Positions 24,162 through 35,417 of a stretch of DNA of 64,000 nt are shown piece by piece (within the stretch, counting starts at the first letter, position 1; each line of letters opens with the position of its first letter). The position numbers and the translations under genes were made by a program. Under the pieces are notes generated by a model that was given only the letters and a program-made list of their open reading frames with translations, ran no database searches and was not told the origin of the DNA. Origin of the DNA: Pristionchus mayeri (Eukaryota; Nematoda; Chromadorea; Rhabditida; Neodiplogasteridae); assembly GCA_036245805.1 (NCBI GenBank), contig BTRK01000005.1, positions 31,229,469 through 31,293,468 of the forward strand. Direction: 5' to 3'.

Positions 24162-24481
24162 ATGAAATTCGTTCTATTCAGTTGTTAATTGCAGTTATTT
24201 TTTGCTTTGTTCGAATTTGATACTTCCTTAATCTCGCTAATTTTGTTAAGATAAAATTGTTATTTTGCTGGAAATTTCTTATTTATTTCCTTCATTTGTG
24301 GTCGGAGAGTCCAGTTAATATACTTCTTCTCTCCAATATTACTTTCTTACCTCAGCTCTTGTCCAAATTCCATCCACATGTGTATGTATGGTATTACGAG
24401 GGGGCTGATAATGATTGTATGCATTATTATACAATATTCAATTTCTGTACCTTTCGAACATATTTAATTTACTATTTCAGG
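24162..24481. other. Intergenic spacer between modules 1 and 2
   Basis: 320 bp, AT-rich, with no gene. Ends TATTTCAGG before ATG, the same arrangement as upstream of 20944 and 45224; the last 60 bp are very similar to those upstream of 20944, as expected for tandem copies. It probably contains the promoter and a trans-splice acceptor for module 2 (inference). Confidence 0.5.
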
Positions 24482-27400
24482 ATGTCTCCGCCTAGGAAAA
24501 TTCGTAAAACCGAAGGAGATCAAGTCTCCCCTCTAGGTTGTTAAACCATAGTTTCGCAAACAAAGATACAGCGCATATTTAATAGTTTTACAGGCGGAAT
24601 GATTCGATTCGAAGTGGATCATGTTTCGGCAATGGATGAATTCGATGGTGGTCGATATTCTCCAAGTGTCAACGTCGGAGGAATTAATTGGTGGGCTACA
24701 TTTGCATTATATTTTATTTTCGGGAGCGTTTGCATAATACACTCTTGGAGCCGAACTCAGGCAAACATAATAAAGACAATACGAACCAATGTGTATTTGC
24801 TAACCAACATGTAAATCAATGTCCTCCTTGACATAGTTAAATCACGAAATTTAGGAGTGCAAAGGTCCTCAAGAAGCGAGATGAGAATGGAATAGAAGCA
24901 ATCTCTTTTTACCTGTGCAATATGGACTTCAAATCGATGTTCGGAAGCATCGACGTTCGTTCTAAATTCGCTCTCATTAATCATGATTCTACCAAAAGTT
25001 TCGCTACAGAGGTAGTGATCATATGTAGTTTCACTATCTTAATTCTTTTCTAGGGCGTTCTTACTTATAAATATGACACTGATAACTGGGGCTACAGTCA
25101 TATAGTGAAATGGAGTGATCTGGTCGACCGAGAGAAAGTGAGTCAATTAAGATGTAAAGAAATGAGAAACTTTCTCTTTTTTTTCTCCAAATTAATCGAC
25201 CTAGGGTTTCATCAAAGATGGCAAGATCACGGTCGAAATTTACTTCAGTATCGTCAAAATGACTGGATTCAGGTGCGTATTATGGTATAGACATGAAACT
25301 ATTCTGTGTGAAACTATTAGGTTGGTTCATAAGTTTCTTTCTTTTTTCATGCACCAACATTCTGACCTCCCTAGGTAGTCGCAATGAGCCAATCAAATAA
25401 TTGTTTTTGATGTTGATACGGACATGGGTACACATTATAGCGAATACTATATTGGGTTGATTCGATCAATTAGAATAGAGCATTTTAGTTCGGAAGTAAT
25501 CGGACCAGCTCCAGCAGTCCGACTTTTCAATTGCTCTATGCTCCGAGGGATAGCACAAAGGCTACATTTAGCACATTATTACAAAGTACTTTGACTGGGT
25601 ATATCATACGACATAGCCCACCAAATCTGCCCTGAGAAACCTACTAGAAATGTTGGCCCAATTACAGAACTACAGTCTTTGAAAATCATAGATCACAAAT
25701 TGTTGAGCGCAATTTCCTTACACAGCATTGATGAATTATTTTGTTTTAAATAGTAGAAAGTATAACGTTGGTGCCCACCTAATAAGTGAATGGGTGAAAG
25801 GAGAACTTCCTGAGAGAAAGGGGAGGGTGTTTCGGTCCTAGGTCGTAGACACCCAACCCGCCTCACAATGTGTGGACCTCGTCAGTACGACGCCCATTGT
25901 GAGTGGAGATTAAAAGATAAGGGTCAAAAGGGATAGTATGAGTAATATAGGATGGTTAGATAAAGTATAGGGATGAAGAGGTTACAACAAACAACGCGAC
26001 GAAATTTGAATGTGATAAATAAAAAGGAAAAAATGGGAGTGATGAAGGGAGTCTGACTTGATTTTGTTGATCAGCGAGAATGAGATAGGAAGGGACTTGA
26101 TCGATTGACCTCGCCAGATTGGGCAGAGAGGGAAGGGAAGAGCCTCGATCTATTTCTCGCGCCAAAATAGGGAGAGAGAAGGGAAGGGAGATCATCGATC
26201 GATTGACCTCGCCAGATCGGGCAGAGAGGGAAGGGAAGAGCCTCGATCTATTTCTCGCGCCAAAATAGGGAGAGAGAGAAGGGAAGGTAGATCATCGATC
26301 GATTGACCTCGCCAGATTGGGTAGAGGGGAGGGAACCGAATTGGTCAATTGGGCTGGTTGGAGATGGAAGGAGTTTTATGAGTGAAGGGAAGATGAAAAA
26401 AGAAGAGTGACGATAGGAGGGTAGAGAAAGGTGAATACATCATCAGATGCCGTTGGTAATGAGAATGCTAAGTTCATTGTTTGGAACGGCATATTTTAGT
26501 GATATAGTTTGAGTTTTGTTAAGTGATTTATAGAGTCGGGAAAAAACAATGTATTTGGGATAGTGTATTGTTATGAAGTACTTTACAAGTTTACGAACTC
26601 TATCCAGAAAGTGTTCAATTGAAGAACAGTTACGGTAGATTCGTATTATTTCCCCATGCAAAGTGTTTGCTCCCATATATCGTGGTATGTTTGATTCAAA
26701 GTGTGGGTATCTAACCACCGAGAATGAATAATCATCTGTCTTATTATACGAATGCTCAATTTCGATGGGTTGTGAAGTACTTTCCAATGTAAGTATGCTA
26801 ACAAATTTAGGAAAGGATATGACTTTCCGTTCAAGAACTGCAGACTTCGAAATAATAATGTTCAGATTCATCTGCTAAAATCAACACTTTTTGGATTCCC
26901 CTGCCTCCCATACACGTTCGAATCCGGATTTTTTTGTGCTTAGTAGAACAAAGAACTCCTGTTCAAGTGTTCCTCAATGGGCAGAATCAGAATCCCACAA
27001 GTATTCGATAACCTGAATTTATCCCAAAATGCTTAAAATAGCAGTTTTCCGATGTTAATTTTCTGAGACTTATCACCTTCTCACGATGATGCGTAGATCC
27101 AAATCATATGTACGGTAGTAATCTACCGCCATGGCCATAACACATGGCATTCATAAAATCATGAGAGTCTAGGCACGCCAACCGAAATTTGAAAAATAAA
27201 AAAGAAAGAAACTTATGAACCAACCTAATAATTGGATATTTTTTTGGTATAGAAAGTAAATGTTGGTACATTTTCGCAATTTCTTTTCGCATTCTGAGTT
27301 TTCTGAAACCACCCACTCTTATGACAAAAATGAATTGAGAACGATTCACGTAACTGCACCAATCATACTCCGGAAAGACCTTTCCCCTGATTCCAAACAT

Positions 27401-30400
27401 ACTGTAGAATGTCTTTCACAGGCGCAAACCTCGTTTCGATTTCAATTCGGGAAACACTCAGTCTGACGTCATTCTTATTATTGAAGGAAAACCAGTTCAT
27501 GTGAACAAACATGTAAGTTTTTTTACCTCTTCACGGGTTATTTTTGCAATATTTTGAACGTGGTTTGCTCCCTTCCATAATTTTATTTTTCAATACGCCC
27601 TGACAGAGTTTTTCTGAAGGAGTATTTCTTTGGTTTCACAATCAAAATATTGCATTGATAAATGTCAATTATGACCATGCTAAGAATCTGTTCACCATTC
27701 CGTAGTAGGTTAACAGTATATCACATCTCTTACTTCTTTTTCTAACTATTAATGCATTCGTATCCCAATTCTAAACACCCGCATACTGAAAGGCCATTGC
27801 TGGAATATTCCGGCGGTGTTACTTTTGCACTACAAGTCTCCGAGTTGCATTAGTATCATCAGTTATTCCCGATTACGGACACACATCCATACTAGAAGAT
27901 ATTTTTACGCTGTATAGTATTGGGCCTGGGAAAATCCACTTTCCTAGACGTCCCCCTCCACCCACTTCTTATTATAAGGCTACGAAAGGTCTGGCTTAGA
28001 TCACTTATGCTTATGATTGGACTGCTTAGGGCTCTGCTTTCACTACACATGCTTGGATTTCATCTGCTTAAGGTTAAGTATTCGTCCACTTCCCTCAAGG
28101 GGAGGGGCAAGAGGGCGGGTCTTGGTAGGCTGCTAGTAAAGTTCCTGGGGAAATTGTGGTATTGATTGGAGTTATTTTATTTCAGTATCTCAGAATATAT
28201 TCGAATTTCTTCCATTCTCTCTTCTTCGGAGAATTTGCAAATAAAGAACAGAAGGAGTTCGAACTAGAGGACGTTGTCTATGAGGTTCACTTTTTCTTCG
28301 AATCCTAACTAATACGCAGACACGCTCGTTAGTTTGTAGTCTCCAATATTAGTATATAGTGAACGGAGAAAGAGGGTGTGCAATGTGCATTTTTTAAAAT
28401 GTGAACAAATTTTTGTTTTAGGAGGTTCCTGTCATGGTGTAGATGTACTGCTTGTAATCTGCGTGAAGCCGAAAAGGGGGACAGGAGAGGGGAAGCGCGT
28501 CAGCATTTATCGGCGAGACGTTTCGGGCCACAGCCCATCATCAGTCAGTAAAATCACATGAAAAAGAGAACTATTAGGAGTGGACAATCAACAATCGATA
28601 TAACGAGAAAGAGCGCGAATCAATAAAGAAGTATGAGAAATAGACAACTAGTAGAGTGAATGAATGGGGAATCGCGAAGAGGAAGGGGTAAAGAGAGAGT
28701 GTGTGGATTAGAGAGGGCAGAGAGAAAGAGAGGGAGGAGAGAGGAAGGGGGAAGCAAGGCAAGAGAGGAGAAGGGAAGAGGGTGAGAAGGTGAGTGAGAA
28801 GAGAGAATGAATTAGATGTTAAGAGTTTGATGGGTAATAGGGGCACTCTCCTTGGAGAGTTCTACTCTGTTATTCAAAGCAGGATCTAATTTGACAATGT
28901 ACATAGCCTCAGCAATCTTACGACGACAAGTATTAGATTCACGATGGAGAATGGAACCAGTTAGTGAAATTGGGGCACTGTTATGATCACTCTTAGAATG
29001 GATTGCAAAAGCGTTGTGGCTATAGCTAATACAAGTTGGGTTTCGAGCTGACTTATCGTGGTCGTAAGCTCTGAGATGGAGAGGTCTACCAGTCTCACCG
29101 ACGTAAGATTGAGAACAAAGAGAGCATTTGATGAGATATACGACACCTACAGTATGACAACAACCGATTCCACCAGTAGGACAGAAGAAACAACGGTCCC
29201 GCAATTTGCAGACAGGTGAATCAAGATATCGATTTCTCGACAATAAATTGAGGAGGTTAGGGCCGGGTTTCTCAACAAACTCTGGTTCCATTCTCCATCG
29301 TGAATCTAATACTTGTCGTCGTAAGATTGCCGAGGCTATGTACATTGTCAAATTAGATCCTGCTTTGAATAACAGAGTAGAACTCTCCAAGGAGAGTGCC
29401 CCTATTACCCTTCAAACTCTTAACATCTAATCCATTCTCTCTTCTCACTCACCTTCTCACCCTCTTCCCTTCTCCTCTCTTGCCTTGCTTCCCCCTTCCT
29501 CTCTCCTCCCTCTCTTTCTCTCTGCCCTCTCTAACCCACACACTCTCTCTTTACCCCTTCCTCTTCGCGATTCCCCATTCACTCACTCTACTAGTTGTCT
29601 ATTTCTCATACTTCTTTATTGATTCGCGCTCTTTCTCGTTATATCGATTGTTGATTGTCCACTCCTAATAGTTCTCTCTTTCATGTGATTTTACTGACTG
29701 ATGATGGGCTGTGGCCCGAAACGTCTCGCCGATAAATGCTGACGCGCTTCCCCTCTCCTGTCCCCCTTTTCGGCTTCACGCAGATTACAAGCATTTTTGT
29801 TTTAGGAATTCATCGAACTACTCAATGTGCTCTATCCCACTATGGAAAACATCAAAGGTTGGAAATAGTTATCTGCAATCGTTTCCAGATTTGCATATGC
29901 TTTAATATACCAAGAATCAGATTTTTGCTGATAAATGGTATCGAACAACGCGGGGATGCTCAATTGGCTTTTGAAATATACGGTGCAGGAAGCCCTGTAT
30001 CATTTACGGAGTTCCCCATTGTGAACCCCCTTGCAAAAGTAGCTACGACCCACTAATATTAACCGATTCTAAACAATCGAATCAGAATTCCGTAAATTCG
30101 GTGGATTTCACTGAATGAAAGCCGAATTTAAACATGCACAATAAATCTTATTTTCTGATTTTCATTGATCTCAATTTATTTCCAGATGAGTTAGCTGAGC
30201 GTCTCCTCAAACTTGCCAATCGATTTCAAATCGTGGTTAGTCGTCACTCTTATTGTTTGCTCAAATTTCTTGTGGTTTCTATTATTCTGGTCAAAAACCA
30301 TGGTCAAAAATCGATCGGAAAGTCAAGACTAATTACCATAAGCGATAGTATAGTACACCCAGATTTTTTCCAACTTTCCCTTAATTTTTTTTTCCAACTT

Positions 30401-33400
30401 TCACTTACCCCATCTGGTGTCTTCAGCACTAAATGGTACCGTAAGCCAGCCAATCGTAACATTCCCCAAATGAAGTATATTTTATTATTATTAGAAAATT
30501 ATTATTATTAGAAAAATTTTTGACCTAAGGAACTGGATCTGACCCATGGAACTCGGTGACGGTAGTGACTTGGGTACTGTACAATCGATTGGGCACGGTG
30601 CCAGGACTTTTTTAAAATAAGTTAGTTTGCGATATTCGCGGGTTATGGTATCCATATACGGTATCACGGTGTACTGTACTATCAATTGGTTATGGTACTC
30701 AGTCTTGACCTACCGATCGATTTTTTACCATGACCCCCTATACGTCGAGGGGGTGCCCATCCGGATGGGCACCCCCCCCCCCCGATTGTATCCTGCCCAC
30801 CTATGCTTGTTATTATATACAGTAGCGCCAATAAGTATTGAAACGATTTTTTATTTTGCTATAACTTTTTCGCTGATCTATTTAGCAAATTTGGATGTTG
30901 TGGTGCTATATGCCAAATCGATCGAGGAATACGATGCACATATTGCGTCATCGCATGCATCATAACTGATTACGTAGTGATGACGCAATCGAATTTAACT
31001 TTTTCAAACAGGCGTTATTCTTTCACAGATTTTTTCCAGATTGCCAAACTTTCTAACGTTGGAGGTAGGACCGAGGCCTATCCAGAAAAAAAAATTGAGG
31101 TTGCTGCGCGACCGCACATTTGCTGCAAAATCGAGGCCGAAAATTCAGATCTCGGCTCCTAGTCAAGCTAGATACTGGTTCAAGGTATCAAAATGATCGC
31201 CATCATTAGTCCAGATGATCCTGAGAATATGAAAACAATATATCAATATTCACCCTCAAGGCATGAAAAAATCAATTTTTCACATGACCGCTTTTTGGAG
31301 ATTCATAACTATGTAGGAACCGTATATAAAAATCTCGTTTTTGCTTAGTCATGCTCATAATGTTCTGTATATATGATACTCAACTTTAGAGTGTTAGGAT
31401 CTCTTTCCTGTCTGCGGCGATTGTTTATCGAACATGCCCCGTGGTCCTGATAGCATGACCCTTCGATAACAAGTTTGTGGGAGATTTAAGGAAAACTCAT
31501 GTTACTGTGTGTACAAGTCCAACACGTTCTGAATAACTGAATTCCAACTTTTTGAAATGTTTTAATAACTTTGGGCACACTTGGAGAGTTAGTGCAGACG
31601 AAAATAGCGGGTCCAGGACTCGAAATTGCCTCCGAAAAACGATCGCCGCGGACAGGAAAGGTATCCAAACACTGTAAAAAGATGGGAATCATATAACTAC
31701 AGCATTGTGAACATGATTAAGCAAAAACCAGATTTTTATATACAGTTCCTACATAGTTATGAATCTCCAAAAAGTGGCCATATGAAAAAGTGATTTTTCA
31801 TGCCCTGAGGGCAAATTAAGAGTTTTTGTTTTCATATTCTCAGGATGAACTTTACTCACAATGCCGATAATTTTGACTTGAACGAGTCTCTAGGTTGTCT
31901 AGAAGCCGAGATCTGAATTTCCGACTTCTTTTTTTCAGCAAGACTGCAGCCAATGTGCGACCGAGCAGCAACTTCAAATTTATATTCTGGATAGGCCTCG
32001 GTCCTACCTCCAACGTTAGAAAGTTTGGCAATCTGGAAAAAATCTGTGTAAGAATAACGCCTGTTTGAAAAAGTTAAATTCGATTGCGTCATCACTACGT
32101 AATCAGTTATGATGCACGTGATGACGCAATATGTGCATCGTATTCCTCGATCGATTTGGCGTATAGCACCACAATATCCAAATTGCAAAATAGATCAGCG
32201 AAAAAGTTATAGCAAAATAACAAATCGTTTCAATACTTATTGGCGCTACTGTATGTATTTTCAATTTATTTCATTCCGATGGAAATATTTTGTTTCGGCC
32301 TATAATACATCTCATAGAGATGGTTCTTATGCAAAGAGAAGTGGCAAGTATAGATGATTACTATAAATATGATCACATTTACGTTGACAAAATTATTTCG
32401 CTGCTAGTAATCGCCGACAACTACAAGCTTCAGGTTAGCATAAACACAATAATAACAAAGATATTTCTTTGAAACCAATTTGATACCTGCCTCTCTCTCT
32501 CTCTCTCTCTCTCTCTTCCTCTCTTGTTATATCCTCCCCTTCTTATGCTCCTCGATATTATACTCTGAATAGCATCCAATCGAGAACCTGATCCCAACTT
32601 TAAGTAGAAAATGGCATACACAAAATTATCGAATCTTTGAACTTTCCTATATCCACACTAGCCCCCCCCCATGCCGACGCCCACTTTTCGACTATTAAAC
32701 ATTAGGCTGTCAGGGGCCTACGCTTTATCAGTCTGAGCTGATTCCTAAGCATCCTAAGTTTAAGCCTGAGTCTCAACTGGTGAAATCAGACCATAAGAGA
32801 CCCTCCACGAGAGAACGTACCTACCTTACGGACGGCCTTTTTGCAACCCCTCTCAATCTTTCTGCGGTGAAGTTCTCATACCGAGTGCTGATATTTGGCC
32901 CAGTTAGAGCGCTCCTGGTGCACTTCCTGAAAAATGCCAGACCGACCCCAAAAAAAGTCGAAATTTTCATCCCTCGAAAAATTATGTTCTTTAGAGTTTT
33001 TCTGGCGTATTTTGCGATGAAAATTCGAAAAAAGTGGTTCCCGAAGCGCTCAAACAACGACTAAGGGTCGAAAATCAAAATTTTCTTCATTTTTTGGACG
33101 CCTTGAAAAAAATTTATTCGGCGGTCAAAAAGTTATTGTCATTTTCGAAATCTACGTAAAAAAGAACGTCTAGGGTTTTAATTTGAGTTTTCAAAACCGA
33201 AGCCGTCGGATACTATAGATCATAGAATGAAGGGGAAAACGAGATCTCTCCCTACGCAACCGTGACCGATACCGTTATTGAGTGTTAAAAGGCGCACTTT
33301 AAGTGCTGAAATTGCATTAACAGTGCCCATACACCAAATCGAGACCACAAACTAGGGATATGGATAACTAGTTCTCAAAATCGTGTGCTCGACCACCTCG

Positions 33401-35280
33401 ATTTTGGAGTTCTACATTTCTGACAGGTTTTATCGGTTTTATCGGAAAAATAAACGTTCAAAATGTATCAAATTGTCGTTTTAATTTGTTATTTCGTCTT
33501 TTCTGATTACTCTGTGTGGATTTTTATGTGAACTGAATGGACATGGCATCGAAAATTCGTGAAAATCTGAATTTTACTGAATTTTTGCAGATTTTAAGAG
33601 TCTCCAAATGCAAAATTATCGGTCCAATTACATTTTCTTCAGCTTATAATAAGAAATAATAACGTATTTAATGATTTCTCAGAGTCACAGATGTAGATCT
33701 CAATTTTTTTGAAAACTCATTTTTTCCATGGTTTTTTTTCTCAGATTCAACCAAATATTTTAGAAATTGTATTACTTTTTGTACTAATTGAATTGCACTA
33801 ATATTCGGCGAGATTAATGATGTAATGCCCGTGATATTGATCAACAAATACAATAAAAATCGATAAAATTCAGATTTTCACGAATTTTCGATGCCATATC
33901 CATTCAGTTCACATAAAAATACACACAGAGTAATCAGAAAAGACGAAATAATAAATTACAACGACAATTTGATACATTTTGAACGTTTATTTTTCCGATA
34001 AAACCGATAAAACCTGTCAGAAATGTAGAACTCCAAAATCGAGGTGTTCGAGCACACGATTTTGAGAACTAGTTATCCATATCCCTAGTTTGTGGTCTTG
34101 ATTTGGTGTATGGGCACTGTTAATGCAATTTCAGCACTTAAAGTGCGCCTTTTAACACTCAATAACGGTATCGGTCACGGTTGCGTAGGGAGAGATCTCG
34201 TTTTCCCCTTCATTCTATGATCTATAGTATCCGACGGCTTCGGTTTTGAAATCTCAAATTAAAATGATAGACGTACTTTTTTACGTAGATTTCGAAAATG
34301 ACAATAACTTTTTGCCGCCGAATAATTTTTTTTCAAGGCGTCCAAAAAATGAAGAAAATTTTGATTTTCGACCCTTTGTCGTTGTTTGAGCGCTTCGGGA
34401 ACCACTTTTTTCGAATTTTCATCGCAAAATACGCCAGAAAAACTCTAAAGAACATAATTTTTCGAGGGATGAAAATTTCGACTTTTTTTGGGGTCGGTCT
34501 GGCATTTTTCAGGAAGTGCACCAGGAGCGCTCTAACTGGGCCAAATATCAGCACTCGGTATGATAACTTCACCACAGAAAGATTGAGAGGGGTTCCAAAA
34601 ATGCCGTCCGTGAACCCCTCTCAGAAGCTACGTTCTCTCGTGGAGGGTCTCATAAGTACTCTTATGATAATGGAAGCGCGTGGGGCACAGAATGGTACGG
34701 AAGTGGGAAAGTGCCCGAGTTATCTATCTCGCTCTTCTTATATTTTCCCCTTTTACTTGATGCCTTACTGTATCCTTTTCCAGAATGCTGTTAGATTTTT
34801 TTTCATAGAATATTTTTCCCATGAAGAAGCTTGCAGCGAATTAGTGTAATTATTTCAGGATCGCTGCTTGGATATCATCTCAGTTACTAAGGAGTTCAAG
34901 AAAATACAGGTGATTAAATGCGAATAAATTACATGATAAGGTAAAAATAAAAGGCTGGGCATGTGTAGTTTAGTGAATGCATCGGACTACGTGTCCATAA
35001 CATGCGGAAGCATTCAGTAAACTTTTTAAATAAGGAACAATTACTTACTGAAAGCTTACTTCTACTTAATTTGCATTGAATTGTCTTTTCAGGATTCTCC
35101 TCGTTACAATGATATCTCTGATGAGACGAAAGCTGTGCTCTTTGAACAGATAGTCAAAAGTTGCAAGAAATATTTGCCTGAAACAAGATCTATGGAAAGT
35201 ACAATCGATCAATATTCTCAAGAGAGAAACCCGAAGAATGATCTGAATGAGCCACCGCCTAGCAAGTTTATTGACAGATA
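24482..35280 (+). CDS. MATH-BTB-BACK, first part of module 2 (gene 6a)
   Basis: Best-preserved first part. Exons: 24482-24536 (MSPPRKIRKTEGDQ), 24594-24690 (MIRFEVDHVSAMDEFDGGRY), 24855-25011 (ISFYLCNMDFKSMFGSID), 25054-25137 (YDTDNWGYSHIVKW), 25205-25272 (KITVEIYFSIVKMTGF) form MATH. 27422-27512 (DVILIIEGKPVHVNKH), 28186-28284 (YLRIYSNFFHSLFFG), 29806-29857 (EFIELLNVLYP) and 30186-30235 form BTB. About 32290-32433, 34859-34909 and 35093 to about 35280 form a BACK-like tail. Unlike gene 4, the tail does not stop after the usual FEQIVKSCKK but runs on for some 40 residues towards a further BTB exon at 35306, suggesting the parts are one transcript. Almost every long intron holds a mobile element. 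Expected role: Cullin-3 substrate adaptor. Confidence 0.65.
25317..27228. mobile_element. Mariner-like element with TA duplication, 1.9 kb
   Basis: Inverted termini TTAGGTTGGTTCATAAGTTT at both ends with TA at 25315-25316 and 27229-27230. This matches mariner-type ends. No transposase was recognised; the interior is compound and includes a tandem repeat at 26099-26335. Located in the MATH-BTB intron of gene 6a. Confidence 0.8.
26099..26335. repeat. 98-100-bp tandem repeat, about 2.4 copies
   Basis: GATCGATTGACCTCGCCAGA recurs at 26099, 26197 and 26297, with purine-rich filler (GGGAAGGGAAG) and CTCGCGCCAAAATAGGG between. It lies inside the mariner-like element. Confidence 0.85.
27607..27708 (+). 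pseudogene. Orphan MATH-exon remnant inside a BTB intron
   Basis: After CTGACAG an open stretch reads WFHNQNIALINVNYDHAKN, resembling the MATH exon of gene 3 (EFRLINIDYAENE), then TAG. It lies between two BTB exons of gene 6a, where no MATH exon belongs. A leftover of duplication or unequal exchange is likely; chance similarity cannot be excluded. Confidence 0.4.
27930..28165. repeat. Dispersed repeat, copy 2 (inverted)
   Basis: Reverse-complement relative of the repeat at about 20480-20720 (GAGGGCGGGTCTTGGTAGGC). It sits in the intron before the second BTB exon of gene 6a. Confidence 0.5.
28517..28544 (-). ncRNA. Hammerhead-like ribozyme motif (left arm)
   Basis: On the minus strand: CTGATGA, one extra T, a GGGC-TGTG-GCCC stem II, then GAAACGTC. 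This is the hammerhead catalytic core with the self-complementary ACGT stem III that suits dimeric ribozymes of Penelope-like elements. It mirrors the copy at 29698-29725. The extra base before stem II deviates from the strict consensus. Confidence 0.5.
28812..29390 (-). CDS. GIY-YIG endonuclease C-terminal region (Penelope-like)
   Basis: 192 codons. The core reads GVVYLIKCSLC, then SYVGETGRPLHLRAYDH, then further on SHNAFAIHS: the GIY-YIG signature with its conserved Arg, preceded by a Cys-rich linker (CFFCPTGGIGCC) typical of Penelope-like element ends. About the first 35 codons come from the opposite arm read through the inversion point, so the true 5' part (reverse transcriptase) is missing. 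A remnant of a retroelement, not a host gene. Confidence 0.8.
   Translation of the reverse strand: MESSTLLFKAGSNLTMYIASAILRRQVLDSRWRMEPEFVEKPGPNLLNLLSRNRYLDSPVCKLRDRCFFCPTGGIGCCHTVGVVYLIKCSLCSQSYVGETGRPLHLRAYDHDKSARNPTCISYSHNAFAIHSKSDHNSAPISLTGSILHRESNTCRRKIAEAMYIVKLDPALNNRVELSKESAPITHQTLNI
29698..29725 (+). ncRNA. Hammerhead-like ribozyme motif (right arm)
   Basis: CTGATGA at 29698-29704, stem II GGGC/GCCC with loop TGTG, GAAA at 29718-29721 and the GTC cleavage triplet at 29723-29725. Stem I could form between ACTGA upstream and TCGCC..ATAAA downstream. Identical to the left-arm copy but on the other strand. Activity not shown. Confidence 0.5.
30500..30800. repeat. Dispersed repeat A, uninterrupted copy
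   Basis: Contains GGTATCACGGTGTACTGTAC, ATCAATTGGTTATGGTACTC and a GC-rich hairpin (GGGGTGCCCATCC/GGATGGGCACCCC). The same sequence, split in two, flanks the LTR retrotransposon (59085-59338 and 49370-49511), so this copy shows the empty target site. It abuts the foldback element at 30820. Confidence 0.75.
30820..32251. mobile_element. Near-palindromic foldback element with TA duplication
   Basis: Ends CAGTAGCGCCAATAAGTATT and its reverse complement, with TA at 30818-30819 and 32252-32253 (Tc1/mariner-type target). The arms are inverted copies almost to the centre (about 31500). Both arms contain the same open stretch (QSNLTFSNRRYS.TDFFQIAK), which is also in the element at 36710-38056 and the half copy at 3141; with arms in both orientations, coding is unlikely. 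In the BACK-region intron of gene 6a. Confidence 0.85.
32493..32523. repeat. (CT)n microsatellite
   Basis: About 13 CT repeats with minor interruption, in an intron of gene 6a. Confidence 0.9.
32797..34651. mobile_element. Foldback element with 4-bp ATAA duplication, 1.86 kb
   Basis: Termini GAGACCCTCCACGAGAGAAC and reverse complement; direct repeats ATAA at 32793-32796 and 34652-34655. The arms are inverted copies over most of their length (for example GACAATTTGATACATTTTGA at about 33963 and its partner near 33465). The reading AERLRG..VLIFGPVRALLVH appears on both strands for this reason; it is not a gene. In an intron of gene 6a. Confidence 0.85.
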
Positions 35281-35417
35281 TTTATTAATTTTTATCCCAT
35301 TTTAGGCAGTAAGATTGACTTAACCTCGAAAAGCGATCTCACTAATGCCACGTTTATCGTTGAAGGGAAGAAGATTTATGCTGGACGTGGTGTAGGTAAA
35401 TTCTCATAAGTGTTATA

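Larger units (their letters stand above)
28424..29792. mobile_element. Penelope-like element tail in inverted arrangement, 15-bp TSD
   Basis: The insert is flanked by the direct repeat ATTTTTGTTTTAGGA at 28409-28423 and 29793-29807. Its two ends are inverted copies: 28450 to about 28955 matches the reverse complement of about 29285-29795, so two 5'-truncated tails point away from each other. The left part on the minus strand encodes a GIY-YIG nuclease. Both arms carry a CT- or AG-rich stretch and a hammerhead-like motif. GIY-YIG plus hammerhead motifs plus complex inverted 5' truncation point to Penelope-like retroelements (family knowledge). Confidence 0.75.

Noticed and set aside
28573..28846. 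Ser/Leu/Pro-rich 90-codon frame
   Set aside because: Comes from the CT-rich tract of the Penelope-like arm; its mirror copy occurs at 29396-29668.
30977..32188. Possible protein QSNLTFSNRRYS..
   Set aside because: The same reading occurs in both inverted arms and in other foldbacks; no known domain and no start or splice support, so treated as element sequence.
32780..34849. Open frames with VLIFGPVRALLVH
   Set aside because: Mirror-image products of the foldback arms at 32797-34651.
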